Shown here in pieces: positions 7,785-16,824 of a DNA stretch of 47,540 bases. The notes under the pieces are model-generated. The model saw only the letters and a list, made by a program, of their open reading frames with translations. It was not told the DNA's origin and did no database searches. Numbering within the stretch: position 1 is the first letter of the stretch; each line of letters begins with the position of its first letter. A program made the translations under genes and the position numbers. Location: positions 1-47,540 of the forward strand of contig CAKRDD010000024.1 in the NCBI GenBank assembly GCA_934309345.1, given 5' to 3'. The DNA comes from an uncultured Mediterraneibacter sp. Its GTDB lineage: Bacteria > Bacillota > Clostridia > Lachnospirales > Lachnospiraceae.

Positions 7785-8630
7785 ATGAGACATACATTTA
7801 CACTGGCCAATGGAGTGGAAATCCCAGCAGTGGGGTTTGGCACCTATAAAGCCGCAGACAACACCGATGAAGCGATTATAAGTGAAGCAATCAGACAGGG
7901 GTATCGCCATCTTGATACGGCAGCCTTTTATTTCAATGAAGAAGCAGTTGGAAAAGCGGTGCACGAGAGTGGAATTCCACGAGAAGATTTTTTCCTGACA
8001 TCAAAGGTCTGGAAAGATACGCTTGGATACGATTCAACTTTGCAGGAGTTCGAAAACAGCTGTAAAAAACTGGGTACAGACTACTTGGATCTCTATCTGA
8101 TCCACTGGCCAAGACCTTCTGATCTGAATGCAGAGTGGAGAGATTTGGATGTGGAGACATGGAAAGCACTGGAAGATCTCTATAAGTCGAAAAAGGTACG
8201 GGCAATCGGTGTTAGCAATTTTCTGCCACATCATTTAAATAATCTGTTAGAGCGGACAAGCATTACTCCTATGGTGAATCAGTTAGAATTCCATCCGGGA
8301 TATATGCAGAAGGCTGTGGTTGATTTCTGTAAGCAGATGGGCATTCAGGTAGAGGCATGGAGTCCGATCGGTCGAGCCAGAGTTCTCAAGGAGCCACTTC
8401 TTATGGAGCTCGCAGAAAAGTATCAGGTATCTGTGGCACAGATCTGTATCAGATTTGCTTTGCAGTGCGGAGTGCTGCCGTTGCCAAAATCCTCTTCCGG
8501 TGAACGAATGCATCAGAATCTGGATGTTTTCGAATTTGATATAGAGGAAAATGATATGTATCAGTTGATGACTTTACCGCAGATCGGATGGTCGGGAGAA
8601 CATCCGGATCGGGAGCGGGTAAGATTTTAA
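7785..8630 (+). CDS. Aldo/keto reductase
   Basis: 281 residues, 36 bases behind guaA. The barrel and catalytic tetrad are visible: Asp and Tyr in HLDTAAFYFNE, Lys in LTSKVWKD and His in LIHWPRP; LPLPKSS and the C-terminal segment provide the NADP(H) phosphate and adenine contacts. The enzyme should reduce an aldehyde or ketone with NADPH in the cytoplasm (2,5-diketogluconate reductase / methylglyoxal reductase class). The natural substrate cannot be predicted. Its ribosome binding site (AAGAAAGAGC) is moderate, and no separate promoter is obvious, so it may be co-transcribed with guaA. Confidence 0.9.
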   Translation: MRHTFTLANGVEIPAVGFGTYKAADNTDEAIISEAIRQGYRHLDTAAFYFNEEAVGKAVHESGIPREDFFLTSKVWKDTLGYDSTLQEFENSCKKLGTDYLDLYLIHWPRPSDLNAEWRDLDVETWKALEDLYKSKKVRAIGVSNFLPHHLNNLLERTSITPMVNQLEFHPGYMQKAVVDFCKQMGIQVEAWSPIGRARVLKEPLLMELAEKYQVSVAQICIRFALQCGVLPLPKSSSGERMHQNLDVFEFDIEENDMYQLMTLPQIGWSGEHPDRERVRF

Positions 8631-8650
8631 TACAAAAAAATAAAGCCATT

Positions 8651-8690
8651 GAAAATGACACCCCGAAATGAGGTGTCATTTTCTTATAAG
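8651..8690. terminator. Terminator after the aldo/keto reductase
   Basis: Perfect 12-bp arms GAAAATGACACC (8651-8662) and GGTGTCATTTTC (8672-8683); A-rich on the left and T-rich within the right arm, so it could work in both directions. Confidence 0.65.
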
Positions 8691-8757
8691 AGCTTTTTAT
8701 AGAAGAGAAGTAGTTGTCTGCACAACTGTTGTCATAATCTAAATGTCTGCTCATAAT

Positions 8758-10167
8758 TTATTTTTTATTTTTAATCTGGCCATATTTGTAAAGAGCAACC
8801 ATAGCATTTACGGCTTGTTCAGCAGTCGGATAAGCTGGGATTCCATGATCTCTCAACTTCATGATAGCTTCCTGACATTCTTCACCACCCTGGCATTCCA
8901 TAATGAACGGTTTTCCAAGATGTTTGTATGTCTCATAAATATCGATAACCAGATCTGTTACAGCCGGAACATCTGTCACTGCTGTCGGACAGATGGATCC
9001 AAGTATTCCATGCACATTCGGGTCACGCATTACCTGTGTGAATGCACCTTTATACTGAACAGGTGAAGCTGTTCCGGAAATATCAACAGGATTAAGCGGA
9101 GAACCAAACATTGGCATATATGCACGGATTCTTCCAGCTAGATTAGGAGAAATCTCTGCCAGTTCATGCATTGGCATTCCCCGACGTTCAAAGTGATCAC
9201 AGCTGAGAAGACCTGAACCACCACCGTTGGTAATCATAACGATATTGTCACCCTTTGGTGCCGGTTGCATTCCTAATGCCATGGAAATATCAAGGAATTC
9301 CTGCCATGTGGTTGCACGGATAGCTCCAGCCTTTTCAAAAATATCATCATAAAATGCATCATTTGTTCCTTTGTTTTCAGAAGCAGTATGTGCAAATGCT
9401 GCTTTTTCACCAATCTTTGAACCACCGACTTTTATTGTTACGATTGGTTTATCAACACTGCGACAGGCTTCAATAAATGCATCAGGACTATCCAGTCCTT
9501 CAATATAAATTGCAAGACATTTACTGTTTTCATCTCTTCCGGCGTAGGATACAAACTCACAGAAATCAACGTCAGCTTTATTTCCAAGTCCTACGAAGAA
9601 GCTCATTCCAAAATGATCTTTCTGTGAGGTTCCAAGTGCTGCAAGCAAGTTGGCACCTGACTGAGAAATCATTGCTACAGGACCTTTGATTGGAAGATAA
9701 GGGATAAATCCGCAGTTGAAATTAAGGTATGGACTTCCCATTCCTACAAGGTTTGGTCCAATCAGAGGCAGCTCATGATCACGACAATATTGAGTGAGTT
9801 CATCCTGCAGTGTTCCACGTCCGATTTCTTTAAATGCACTCGTGGCAATAACAACAATCTTAACTTTCTTTTCAACACAATCTTCCAAAACAGATTTAAC
9901 AATGTGTGCAGGTACAGCAAGAAAAGCAAGATCGATTTCATCAGGAATATCTTTTACAGTCTTATAAGCTGTAAATCCGGCAACTTTATCTGCTCTTGGA
10001 TTTACAGGATAAATCTTTCCTTTATATCCCCATGTTAAAAGTCCATCAACAACTTTATAGCCGACTTTTGTAGAATAACGGCTGGCTCCGACTACGGCAA
10101 TCGTTTTTGGATTTAATGCATATTGAAGTTTATCAACAACATATTCTCTTGGATGTTTTACGATCAT
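8758..10167 (-). CDS. CoA-binding protein resembling the alpha part of ADP-forming acyl-CoA synthetase
   Basis: 469 residues. It starts with a CoA-binding Rossmann domain (IAVVGASRYSTKVGY near residue 24), continues with the succinyl-CoA ligase-like flavodoxin domains (MISQSGANLL, VGLGNKADVDFCEF) and has a His in AAFAHTASENKG at the place of the phosphorylated His of the NDP-forming acyl-CoA synthetases. The ATP-grasp beta part is absent here and next door, so it would need a partner encoded elsewhere or be regulatory. The ATG (complement of 10165-10167) is one base from the stop of the upstream Lrp-like gene, so the two are translationally coupled. The substrate acid is unknown. Confidence 0.82.
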   Translation of the reverse strand: MIVKHPREYVVDKLQYALNPKTIAVVGASRYSTKVGYKVVDGLLTWGYKGKIYPVNPRADKVAGFTAYKTVKDIPDEIDLAFLAVPAHIVKSVLEDCVEKKVKIVVIATSAFKEIGRGTLQDELTQYCRDHELPLIGPNLVGMGSPYLNFNCGFIPYLPIKGPVAMISQSGANLLAALGTSQKDHFGMSFFVGLGNKADVDFCEFVSYAGRDENSKCLAIYIEGLDSPDAFIEACRSVDKPIVTIKVGGSKIGEKAAFAHTASENKGTNDAFYDDIFEKAGAIRATTWQEFLDISMALGMQPAPKGDNIVMITNGGGSGLLSCDHFERRGMPMHELAEISPNLAGRIRAYMPMFGSPLNPVDISGTASPVQYKGAFTQVMRDPNVHGILGSICPTAVTDVPAVTDLVIDIYETYKHLGKPFIMECQGGEECQEAIMKLRDHGIPAYPTAEQAVNAMVALYKYGQIKNKK

Positions 10168-10168
10168 A

Positions 10169-11389
10169 TTACTGCACCTCCTCTGAGTCAGTTGAGAAAC
10201 GACATTTTACGGAACCGGATTCCAGTCTGTTCTGTAAAAAGTCATCCGTCATAACGCATTCTTCCCAATATCCGTTATCATCATCAAGACGGGCTACCCA
10301 ACGTCTGAACTGTCTTTTTGAATTTGCCACCTTTACTTCTTCTATTTCAGCATATCCTTCCAACATTGTTCTGATTGCTTCTACGTCATTTACTTCGGTA
10401 TAAACAGTCAGCATGCAATCGTAGAAAGAGTCACCGAACTGAAGAATATCTACGAATTCCGGCATAAGTGAGAATTCATCTACGATTTCTGCCTTCCTGT
10501 AACTCGGAACATTCTGGAACATACGGACCAGATACATATGCATTGAGATTCCAAGTGCTCTGTAATTAATATAAATCATAGGAAGCATGAACTTTCGTTC
10601 ATCAACACACATCACAATGTCTTTTTTCATCTGCTTACCATCCAGACCGGATAACTTCTCCAGCATATCAAAATCAAACATATCTGCGATGGATTTTGTG
10701 CTGTTAAGAGCTTCGATAATAGCAAAATCTTTTTTATCTATTTTGTTCTGAACTTTAAGGAATTTCTTCTTCTGTTCTTCCCCAAAAACAAATTTTCTGT
10801 ATCTGTCTTCCGGAACATCCCATTGATTTACAAGTGATTCTCTGACATCTGCCCTGATCGGACAAAGATGTACATATTCTACTTCCGGTCTGTCTTTCCA
10901 TGGCTGGATAACATCTGCAAGAAGATTGTCCAGAACTCTCATGTGATTTCCGTTAAAGAAATCGAAATCGCCCTCTGCGAGATATCCTGTACAAATATCA
11001 TCTTTATTCTGATACCACTTGGCAAATTCAGCTTTTACCTTTGGATCTGTACCGTCTTTTAATTTGACAACCCAATAATAAAGTCCCCAACCGTAAACAC
11101 CAACATTTGGATTCATAACGAACATGATAAGATGTTCATCATACATTCGTTTTAATCGATCCTTGATATCATCCGGTTTGATTCCGGTTTCCTTCTCGAT
11201 ATAATCGATATTCCAGACTTCCGGATACACCTGATAAAATGATTTCGCAACATTATATGCTGCAACTTCTGTAGCATCAAGAGAATATGTTCCCGGTTCA
11301 GAGTAACCGTATCCTCTAGGTGGAAAACAGTTTTTTTTCATCCACGCCTGCTGCTGATCAGTTCCTATTGTGTATAATGTTTCTCCCAT
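10169..11389 (-). CDS. Tandem Lrp/AsnC-like protein (two HTH plus ligand-binding modules)
   Basis: 406 residues from the ATG at 11389, which follows AGAAGGAGG; longer upstream starts in frame lack such a site. The protein holds two copies of the Lrp pattern. Module 1: a winged-helix-like region (IDYIEKETGIKPDDIKDRL, residues about 58-76) followed by a beta-alpha-beta ligand domain (WGLYYWVVKL...). Module 2: DKKDFAIIEAL, the usual start of an Lrp HTH, at about residue 219, then MHMYLVRMFQ and a second sensor-like domain. Lrp proteins of ordinary length have one module (150-165 residues). It is the first gene of an operon with the CoA-binding protein, suggesting that it senses an acyl or amino-acid ligand linked to that enzyme; this is inference. 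Confidence 0.65.
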   Translation of the reverse strand: MGETLYTIGTDQQQAWMKKNCFPPRGYGYSEPGTYSLDATEVAAYNVAKSFYQVYPEVWNIDYIEKETGIKPDDIKDRLKRMYDEHLIMFVMNPNVGVYGWGLYYWVVKLKDGTDPKVKAEFAKWYQNKDDICTGYLAEGDFDFFNGNHMRVLDNLLADVIQPWKDRPEVEYVHLCPIRADVRESLVNQWDVPEDRYRKFVFGEEQKKKFLKVQNKIDKKDFAIIEALNSTKSIADMFDFDMLEKLSGLDGKQMKKDIVMCVDERKFMLPMIYINYRALGISMHMYLVRMFQNVPSYRKAEIVDEFSLMPEFVDILQFGDSFYDCMLTVYTEVNDVEAIRTMLEGYAEIEEVKVANSKRQFRRWVARLDDDNGYWEECVMTDDFLQNRLESGSVKCRFSTDSEEVQ

Positions 11390-11481
11390 AGAATACCTAC
11401 CTCCTTCTATTTTTATATACACGCTTCTTATATACCCAACATAACATAAATAAATCCGGAAACCAATACGGCTCAGAGGTG

Positions 11482-11510
11482 TTTGAACAAAGAAAAGGTT
11501 ATTGTTCAAA
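11482..11510. promoter_or_regulatory. Operator-like inverted repeat between Lrp-like operon and tetR
   Basis: Perfect arms TTTGAACAA (11482-11490) and TTGTTCAAA (11502-11510) with an 11-base centre, in the divergent promoter region. The likely ligand is the adjacent TetR protein or the Lrp-like protein. Confidence 0.55.
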
Positions 11511-11594
11511 ATGCCTTATTTCGAGAAAATAAACTTTATTTTTATGTTAAAATATACTATAATTATGTATATATAGCGGAGTTTTTGGAAAGAT

Positions 11595-12176
11595 ATGAAC
11601 GAAGAAAAAATAATTTTATCTAAAGACAATTTTATACATAATTCGATTAAAGATGCATTTCTGCAGCTTCTTCTGAAAAAGGACTATATGCAAATAACCA
11701 TAACAGATCTTTGTAAATATGCAGGTGTCAGTCGAGGGACATTTTATACTCATTTTGGTAACATTGGACAAGTTGTTGAAGAAGTTTTTTCAGATGCTCT
11801 ATATGATATTAAAAATATGGCTTTGTTATCTGAGAATGGATCAGGTTCAAAAACAATTGTCAGGAAGGGGCTCTGTTGGCTTTTACGGGAAAATCCGAAA
11901 TATCAGCCCCTCTTTTTTTCAGAAGCATTGTTCCTGCCGGCAGTAAAACATACAGTTGTTGCACTTAAACAGGATTTTCTTGATGTTATGCTGGATAAGA
12001 CAGGTTTAGATGAATCCACATTAACTGATTTACTAACCGTTCAAATAATGGGATGTCTGGAAATGTGCAGAAAACATTTAGGAAAATCTGATGAAGAATG
12101 GTGCAGATTCCATACTTGTTTTGATCTTTTCCTTAAAGCAGGTTATGAAGGGATTATTCAAAATAACAATGCTTAA
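11595..12176 (+). CDS. TetR/AcrR family transcriptional regulator
   Basis: 193 residues. The N-terminal HTH is typical: residues 34-54 read ITITDLCKYAGVSRGTFYTHF, the recognition-helix signature of the family, followed by a diverse helical ligand-binding domain rich in Leu, Phe and Cys. It reads divergently from the Lrp-like / CoA-protein operon with an inverted repeat between them, so it probably represses that operon, itself, or both. A TATAAT box lies at 11558-11563 with a weak TTTATT -35. Its stop codon overlaps the stop of the convergent EamA gene by two bases. The inducer is unknown. Confidence 0.88.
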   Translation: MNEEKIILSKDNFIHNSIKDAFLQLLLKKDYMQITITDLCKYAGVSRGTFYTHFGNIGQVVEEVFSDALYDIKNMALLSENGSGSKTIVRKGLCWLLRENPKYQPLFFSEALFLPAVKHTVVALKQDFLDVMLDKTGLDESTLTDLLTVQIMGCLEMCRKHLGKSDEEWCRFHTCFDLFLKAGYEGIIQNNNA

Positions 12177-13102
12177 TATTTTCTGCGATTAACGATATAA
12201 ATTCCGGCGCATACCAAAACTAATGCAACCAGGCTGCCAACATTAAATGCCTGTTTTACCTCTCCGAGTATCAGTGCCGATAAGATCACGCTGCAAAGTG
12301 GATTTACGAATCCGAAAATCGCAACTTTGGAAACATCATTCCATGCAAGCAGTATAGACCAGAGCGTATATGCTACTGCTGAAACCATCGCAAGGTAAAA
12401 TATAATTGCCAGACCTCCGGCAGTTACATTTCCCAGGTGTCCGCCCATTCCGATTCCAATTAAAGTCAGAACAATTCCACCCATTGTGAACTGGGTTCCG
12501 CTTAACACTACCGGTGACACTTTTTTGGAAAAAAGATTGATCAACACAGTAGACATTCCGTAAGATAATTGTGCAATCAGGATAAATCCTTCTCCAATCA
12601 GCTTAAATCCCATATCCAAAGAATTTCCCATCAGATTGATTACCACAACGCCTGCAAATCCCAATACACATCCTGCGATTTTTCGGCTTGTCATCCTTTC
12701 GTTTCGGAAGACCAGACAAGACAACAAAATCGCAATAAAATTTCCAAGCCCGGTGATGATTCCACCCTTTACTCCGGAGGTGTGTGCAACTCCTATGTAA
12801 AAAAAGAAGTATTGTCCCACAGTCTGAGCAAGACATACAGGAACAGCATATTTAAAAAGTTCCTTATCAGGAAGCATCAATTTCTTTTCTTTGATGGATG
12901 CAAAAATTAATACCAGAATCCCGGCTAATGTAAAACGGATTCCGGCAAAGACAATCTGGCTTGCAGTGTCTGAAGAATCTACCTGCAGAAGGTGATACCC
13001 AGTCTTGATTACCGGGATTGCACTTCCCCACAGGATACAGCATACACAAGCAAGTAGTGCTACAATACCGGTTTGAGTCAATTTGTTTTGTTTTTGTGAC
13101 AT
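12173..13102 (-). CDS. EamA/DMT-family transporter
   Basis: 309 residues with about ten hydrophobic segments in two homologous EamA halves (first half ending near residue 155, ...FAGVVVINLMG; second half ending ...LVLVCAGIYIVNRR). It begins ALLACVCCILWGSAIPVIK, the WGS motif being usual at the start of drug/metabolite transporters. It should export a small metabolite or amino acid across the membrane using a proton gradient; substrate unknown. It converges on tetR, sharing stop-codon bases at 12173-12176, so both may use each other's 3' region as terminator. The position next to the TetR/Lrp/CoA unit is suggestive but not proof of a common pathway. Confidence 0.88.
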   Translation of the reverse strand: MSQKQNKLTQTGIVALLACVCCILWGSAIPVIKTGYHLLQVDSSDTASQIVFAGIRFTLAGILVLIFASIKEKKLMLPDKELFKYAVPVCLAQTVGQYFFFYIGVAHTSGVKGGIITGLGNFIAILLSCLVFRNERMTSRKIAGCVLGFAGVVVINLMGNSLDMGFKLIGEGFILIAQLSYGMSTVLINLFSKKVSPVVLSGTQFTMGGIVLTLIGIGMGGHLGNVTAGGLAIIFYLAMVSAVAYTLWSILLAWNDVSKVAIFGFVNPLCSVILSALILGEVKQAFNVGSLVALVLVCAGIYIVNRRKY

Positions 13103-13338
13103 TTTCTTATTTCTCTTTTCGTATAAATTTCGTTATTTCGATTTTTTCAGGTTTTATTTTCAACATCTGATATTTATTCGTTGCATAACGTTCATCAATA
13201 ACATTATCATAAGACTGACACAATGCCAAGCTGAATTGATAAAGCGTCTTGACACCAATATTATTTTAAGTATAAGATGAAAATATCTTGTTGCATAAAA
13301 GTCTGGTTGGCTGATTTTAAGAAATTAGGAGAATGATA

Positions 13339-14556
13339 ATGGATTTGAGTAAGTTATCTATGAAAAAAATTCGAGAACTGATTATTTTTACAGTGCTGCT
13401 TGTAGTTGCATTGTGGAAATTTGAAGTAGTGATCGATGTACTGAAAACAATATGGGGAATTATATTTCCATTTGTACTTGGTGGCGCAATTGCTTTTGTA
13501 ATCAATGTGCCAATGAGCTTTTTAGAAAAGAAAATTTTTGGGAAGATAAAAGAAGGAAATAAAGCCGGTGAAAAACTTGCAAGACCGATAAGTATTCTTT
13601 TGACAATTATATTGGCAGTTGGCGTAATTATACTGGTGATGTTTGGTGTGATTCCACAGCTTACCCGGACAATAGCAAGTCTGATGATGAGTATTGCTAA
13701 TTTTATTCCACAGATGCAGGACTGGATTCGAGAGTTTTCACATAATAATCAAGATATTATGAAATTAGTAGATCAGGTACAGTTTAATCCGAATCAGGCA
13801 ATTAAATGGGGAATCAGCATCCTTGGCAGTGGCGCCGGAAATATGATGAATACGACAATGTCGGCAGTAGGTTCTATTGTCAGCGGATTTGCCACCTTTT
13901 TTATTGCATTTTCATTTGCCTGTTATATACTTTTTCAGAAAGAAAAATTATATATACAGATAAGAAAAATATTTTTTGCGTTTATTCCAAGAAAAAAAGC
14001 AGAGGCATTTCTCAAAATCTGTTCTCTGACATATCGGACATTTGCTAATTTTCTTGCAGGACAGTGCTTAGAAGCTGTGATTCTTGGTAGTATGTTTGTT
14101 GTTACGTTAAGTATTTTGAAAATGCCATACGCACTTTTGATCGGAACTTTAATTGCATTTACTGCATTGATTCCGATCTTTGGAGCTTTTATCGGATGTG
14201 CAGTGGGTTGCTTTTTGATTTTTATGGTAAATCCTAAGCAAGCAATTTTATTTATTATTGTATTTTTGATTCTTCAGCAGATTGAAGGCAATCTGATTTA
14301 TCCGCATGTGGTTGGTGGCTCTGTCGGGCTTCCGTCAATCTGGGTACTTGCAGCAGTTACGATTGGTGGGAATCTAATGGGAATTGTAGGTATGCTTGTT
14401 TTTATTCCGATTGTGTCAGTAATTTATACCATTTTTCGGGAGTTTGTATATATGCGTCTAAAAAAGCAGCATATACAACAAGTGACCAAAACAGAAATCG
14501 TAGAATATACAGCAGAGGAAATCGCTGCGATGGAAAAGAATTGTAAAAAAGAATAG
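13339..14556 (+). CDS. AI-2E family transporter
   Basis: 405 residues. Of two close ATGs, 13339 is preferred because TTAGGAG lies 7 bases before it, while 13333 is too close. The protein has the AI-2E / PurR-regulated permease layout: two N-terminal membrane segments (residues 14-60), a soluble amphipathic region with helices, then a C-terminal group of about six segments containing LIAFTALIPIFGAFIG and the Gln/Glu-Gly-Asn motif LQQIEGNLIYPHVVGGSVGLP typical of the family. Family members export autoinducer-2 or act as Na+/H+ antiporters; which applies here cannot be told. It is a single gene between two hairpins. Confidence 0.9.
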   Translation: MDLSKLSMKKIRELIIFTVLLVVALWKFEVVIDVLKTIWGIIFPFVLGGAIAFVINVPMSFLEKKIFGKIKEGNKAGEKLARPISILLTIILAVGVIILVMFGVIPQLTRTIASLMMSIANFIPQMQDWIREFSHNNQDIMKLVDQVQFNPNQAIKWGISILGSGAGNMMNTTMSAVGSIVSGFATFFIAFSFACYILFQKEKLYIQIRKIFFAFIPRKKAEAFLKICSLTYRTFANFLAGQCLEAVILGSMFVVTLSILKMPYALLIGTLIAFTALIPIFGAFIGCAVGCFLIFMVNPKQAILFIIVFLILQQIEGNLIYPHVVGGSVGLPSIWVLAAVTIGGNLMGIVGMLVFIPIVSVIYTIFREFVYMRLKKQHIQQVTKTEIVEYTAEEIAAMEKNCKKE

Positions 14557-14565
14557 AAAAGAAAA

Positions 14566-14603
14566 CGGAAAGCCTCAGACTTAAGGCTTTCCGCTTTCTT
14601 TTG
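14566..14603. terminator. Bidirectional terminator
   Basis: Arms CGGAAAGCCT (14566-14575) and AGGCTTTCCG (14584-14593), followed by CTTTCTTTT on the plus side and preceded by an A-rich run that reads T-rich on the minus strand; it serves the convergent AI-2E transporter and DUF4349 genes. Confidence 0.75.
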
Positions 14604-14636
14604 GCTTTGTTTATAAAAGATTCTTTTGAAGAGATA

Positions 14637-15584
14637 CTATTTGCAATTATCCTCTGGATTCTTTGTATTCTCTTGCTTTTTCAGCTTTCTTTTCTTGATG
14701 ACTTTTCTCACTATAATTACGATAACGGCAATGACTGCTGCGCATACGATAAGGATCGGTAATGCACCGAGAATTCCAATGATGAGATTCCTGAAACCGT
14801 GACCTACTTTATACAGGTTGTCTCCGAATCGTTCTTTGATTTCTTCAAAGAAGCCTTTCTCACCCGCGTCTGTCATACGTTCGACTTCAAATATCTCCAC
14901 ATGCACTGTGCTGTAATCAATCTGATTGTCCAGAAGTCTAAGTTGACTTTCGTAGTTTTCTATTTCATATCGGATATCGGATAATTTACTTTCAATGGCT
15001 AAGAGGTCTTCCATATTTTCTGCTGTAGAAAGCAGCTCCATCAAACGTGCCTGTTCCGTTTCTAAAGCTTTTTTATGGCTTTCGACATCTACATACTGAA
15101 GTGTCACATCTTCCACGGACTCATTTTCCTGTGTTACATTTCCAAGTTCACCAACGATATCCACAAACTCATTTAACTTGTCTGCCGGAATTCGTATGGT
15201 GTAGCTTGCATATCGGGTTGTCGTATAAGAATAACTATTGCCGCTGATAGAAGAATTCTCGACATAGCCACCTAGTTCAGTAGTTTTTGTTTTTAGGCTA
15301 TTGAGTACAGAATCAAATTCTTTTGTCTGCAAAGAAAGAGAAACCGTTCGGATCAGTTTGCGTCCGTTTTCTACCTGAGTTTCCAGTCCATTTCCGGAAG
15401 TGACTCCTGCATCGGCTGTTTCCGCAGGTTCTTTGCAGTATTCGTTTTCTGAATAATCTGTACCGTAGACTGATTCCATGGCTGCACTGTCTTCGGATGT
15501 TGACATTGATTTGCTTCCGCATCCGACAGTCAGTAGTGCCAACATGATTGCTGTAAAAAATGCGATTCTCTTTTTAAATTTCAT
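14637..15584 (-). CDS. DUF4349 lipoprotein
   Basis: 315 residues, start preceded by GGAGGTGTTCGA. A lipoprotein signal peptide ends at the lipobox LTVGC (Cys about residue 22), followed by a low-complexity Ser/Glu-rich spacer. The DUF4349 core runs from about residue 75 (KLIRTVSLSLQTKEFDSVLN) through a coiled coil (KKALETEQARLMELLSTAEN, about 165-215) to a strand pair (DYSTVHVEIFEVE). A C-terminal membrane segment (IIGILGALPILIVCAAVIAVIVII) and a Lys-rich tail follow. It is thus anchored at both ends. The function of DUF4349 proteins is unknown; an envelope-stress or efflux-associated role has been suggested for relatives but is not shown here. Confidence 0.88.
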   Translation of the reverse strand: MKFKKRIAFFTAIMLALLTVGCGSKSMSTSEDSAAMESVYGTDYSENEYCKEPAETADAGVTSGNGLETQVENGRKLIRTVSLSLQTKEFDSVLNSLKTKTTELGGYVENSSISGNSYSYTTTRYASYTIRIPADKLNEFVDIVGELGNVTQENESVEDVTLQYVDVESHKKALETEQARLMELLSTAENMEDLLAIESKLSDIRYEIENYESQLRLLDNQIDYSTVHVEIFEVERMTDAGEKGFFEEIKERFGDNLYKVGHGFRNLIIGILGALPILIVCAAVIAVIVIIVRKVIKKRKLKKQENTKNPEDNCK

Positions 15585-15645
15585 TCGAACACCTCCATTC
15601 TATCAGTAGGCCTTGAGTGAAGGTTAAAAGGGGAGTAGATTTACT

Positions 15646-15882
15646 TTACATTGGACAGCTTCTTCTTTCACCCTTATCCATGTCTCCACGTAAATAGTGT
15701 CCATTAAATTCCATATTAATGTCACGGATCTCTTTTTTACCTTCGATATACTCCTCATACATTTCTGAAAGTCTTGCCATGCAACCATCGCAGCTTGCAG
15801 AAATGTTGCCTAAAGATTCTTTTACAATCTGTTTTCTTTCTTCCACAGTTGTGTCTTTTATTAAAATGCTTTTGAATTCCAT
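15646..15882 (-). CDS. Small conserved hypothetical protein with a CxxC motif
   Basis: 78 residues from the ATG at 15882, preceded by AGAGGT at good spacing; an upstream in-frame start would lack a site. The sequence is MEFKSILIKDTTVEERKQIV... with CDGC at about residues 31-34, an acidic helix (EMYEEYIEGKKEI), and a last Cys in the tail. I recall similar small proteins in Lachnospiraceae, some wrongly labelled PurH; none of the PurH catalytic sequence is present. The CxxC could bind a metal or be redox active. It stands alone on the minus strand between DUF4349 and the mod region. Confidence 0.6.
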   Translation of the reverse strand: MEFKSILIKDTTVEERKQIVKESLGNISASCDGCMARLSEMYEEYIEGKKEIRDINMEFNGHYLRGDMDKGERRSCPM

Positions 15883-16068
15883 GATAGTTACCTCTGTTTT
15901 TCGTTTAGATTTAATAGCTATTTCTATTAAAAGTATAACATAAAATATGATTAACTGCATAGTTTCTGGAGAATATAAAATGCTATCCCCAAATGCTACA
16001 AAAAATATTATAAAAATCCCCCTGTCAATCGACAGAGGGCGGATTATCCTAAAAAGGTATGAAAAGAT

Positions 16069-16824
16069 TTATTCATATTTATCTGCAAAGCAGACACGCT
16101 TTAATCCCAGTAACGGTGCTGCTCCGGAAGCGGTTGTCCCGAAGAAGAGTACATCTTTCTCAAGATTTAAATAATCAATGATCGATCCATTACAAAGTGT
16201 ACTTCCGGTGCAGAGAATCAATTCTGCATAGGAGTCGCGGATTTCTTCTTTCATAGTAGTTCCGTCTTCAACACAGATTCCAAACTTCATCTGTCCGATG
16301 TTGTTTGGGTTCAGATCCATTACGCGGACATCGTATTTGCTTTTGGAAAGCATTTCTAACAGAGAAGGCTGAAATCCGACAAGAGCAATCCGTTTGACAT
16401 CCGGATAATTGTCTTCTAAAAACTTCAACATATCCTGTGCACAAAGTTCAGGCCCTTCGGTACGGCAATGAACAGTTCCACAGCATAAGCCAAGGGATGC
16501 CATAACAGCATTTACAGTTGCAATAAAAATTCCCCGATCATGCGGATCGTGTTCAATATCCATCTGTAAAATGTCTTCGAGCATTCCTTCAAAGGAGGAT
16601 GGCGCATCGGTAAATGCCTGTCCACGGAATCCTTTGTATTCAGCCTGGATCATTACATCTTTACCGGTAAGGATTGGATAATCGGTTCGCTTTGTTTTCC
16701 CAATTGCTTCTTCCGGAGTCAGTGAACGACAAGAAACAGACAGGTGGTCGTTCTCAATCTGATGTTCTTTTAAAACTTCCTGAAATCGTTCTTTTAAAAT
16801 ATCATACAATTCTTTTTTTGTCAT
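16069..16824 (-). CDS. DUF364 / DUF4213-type protein (putative metal-chelation Rossmann protein)
   Basis: 251 residues. The N-terminal half corresponds to DUF4213 (GKTKRTDYPILTGKDVMIQAEYKGFRGQAF split around residue 40-70), the C-terminal half to the Rossmann-like DUF364 domain (RIALVGFQPSLLEML at about 145-160, MDLNPNNIG, LILCTGSTLCNGSI, FFGTTASGA). DUF364 proteins are described as putative heavy-metal chelation proteins and are often near molybdate/tungstate transport or cofactor genes. Here the gene overlaps the 3' end of the fused ABC gene by 23 bases, confirming membership of the same minus-strand operon. The reaction is unknown. The gene itself appears complete although its upstream partners are damaged. 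Confidence 0.75.
   Translation of the reverse strand: MTKKELYDILKERFQEVLKEHQIENDHLSVSCRSLTPEEAIGKTKRTDYPILTGKDVMIQAEYKGFRGQAFTDAPSSFEGMLEDILQMDIEHDPHDRGIFIATVNAVMASLGLCCGTVHCRTEGPELCAQDMLKFLEDNYPDVKRIALVGFQPSLLEMLSKSKYDVRVMDLNPNNIGQMKFGICVEDGTTMKEEIRDSYAELILCTGSTLCNGSIIDYLNLEKDVLFFGTTASGAAPLLGLKRVCFADKYE

Noticed and set aside
15646..15882. PurH assignment for the small CxxC protein
   Set aside because: At 78 residues it has none of the two catalytic domains of PurH; the label seems to be an inherited database error.
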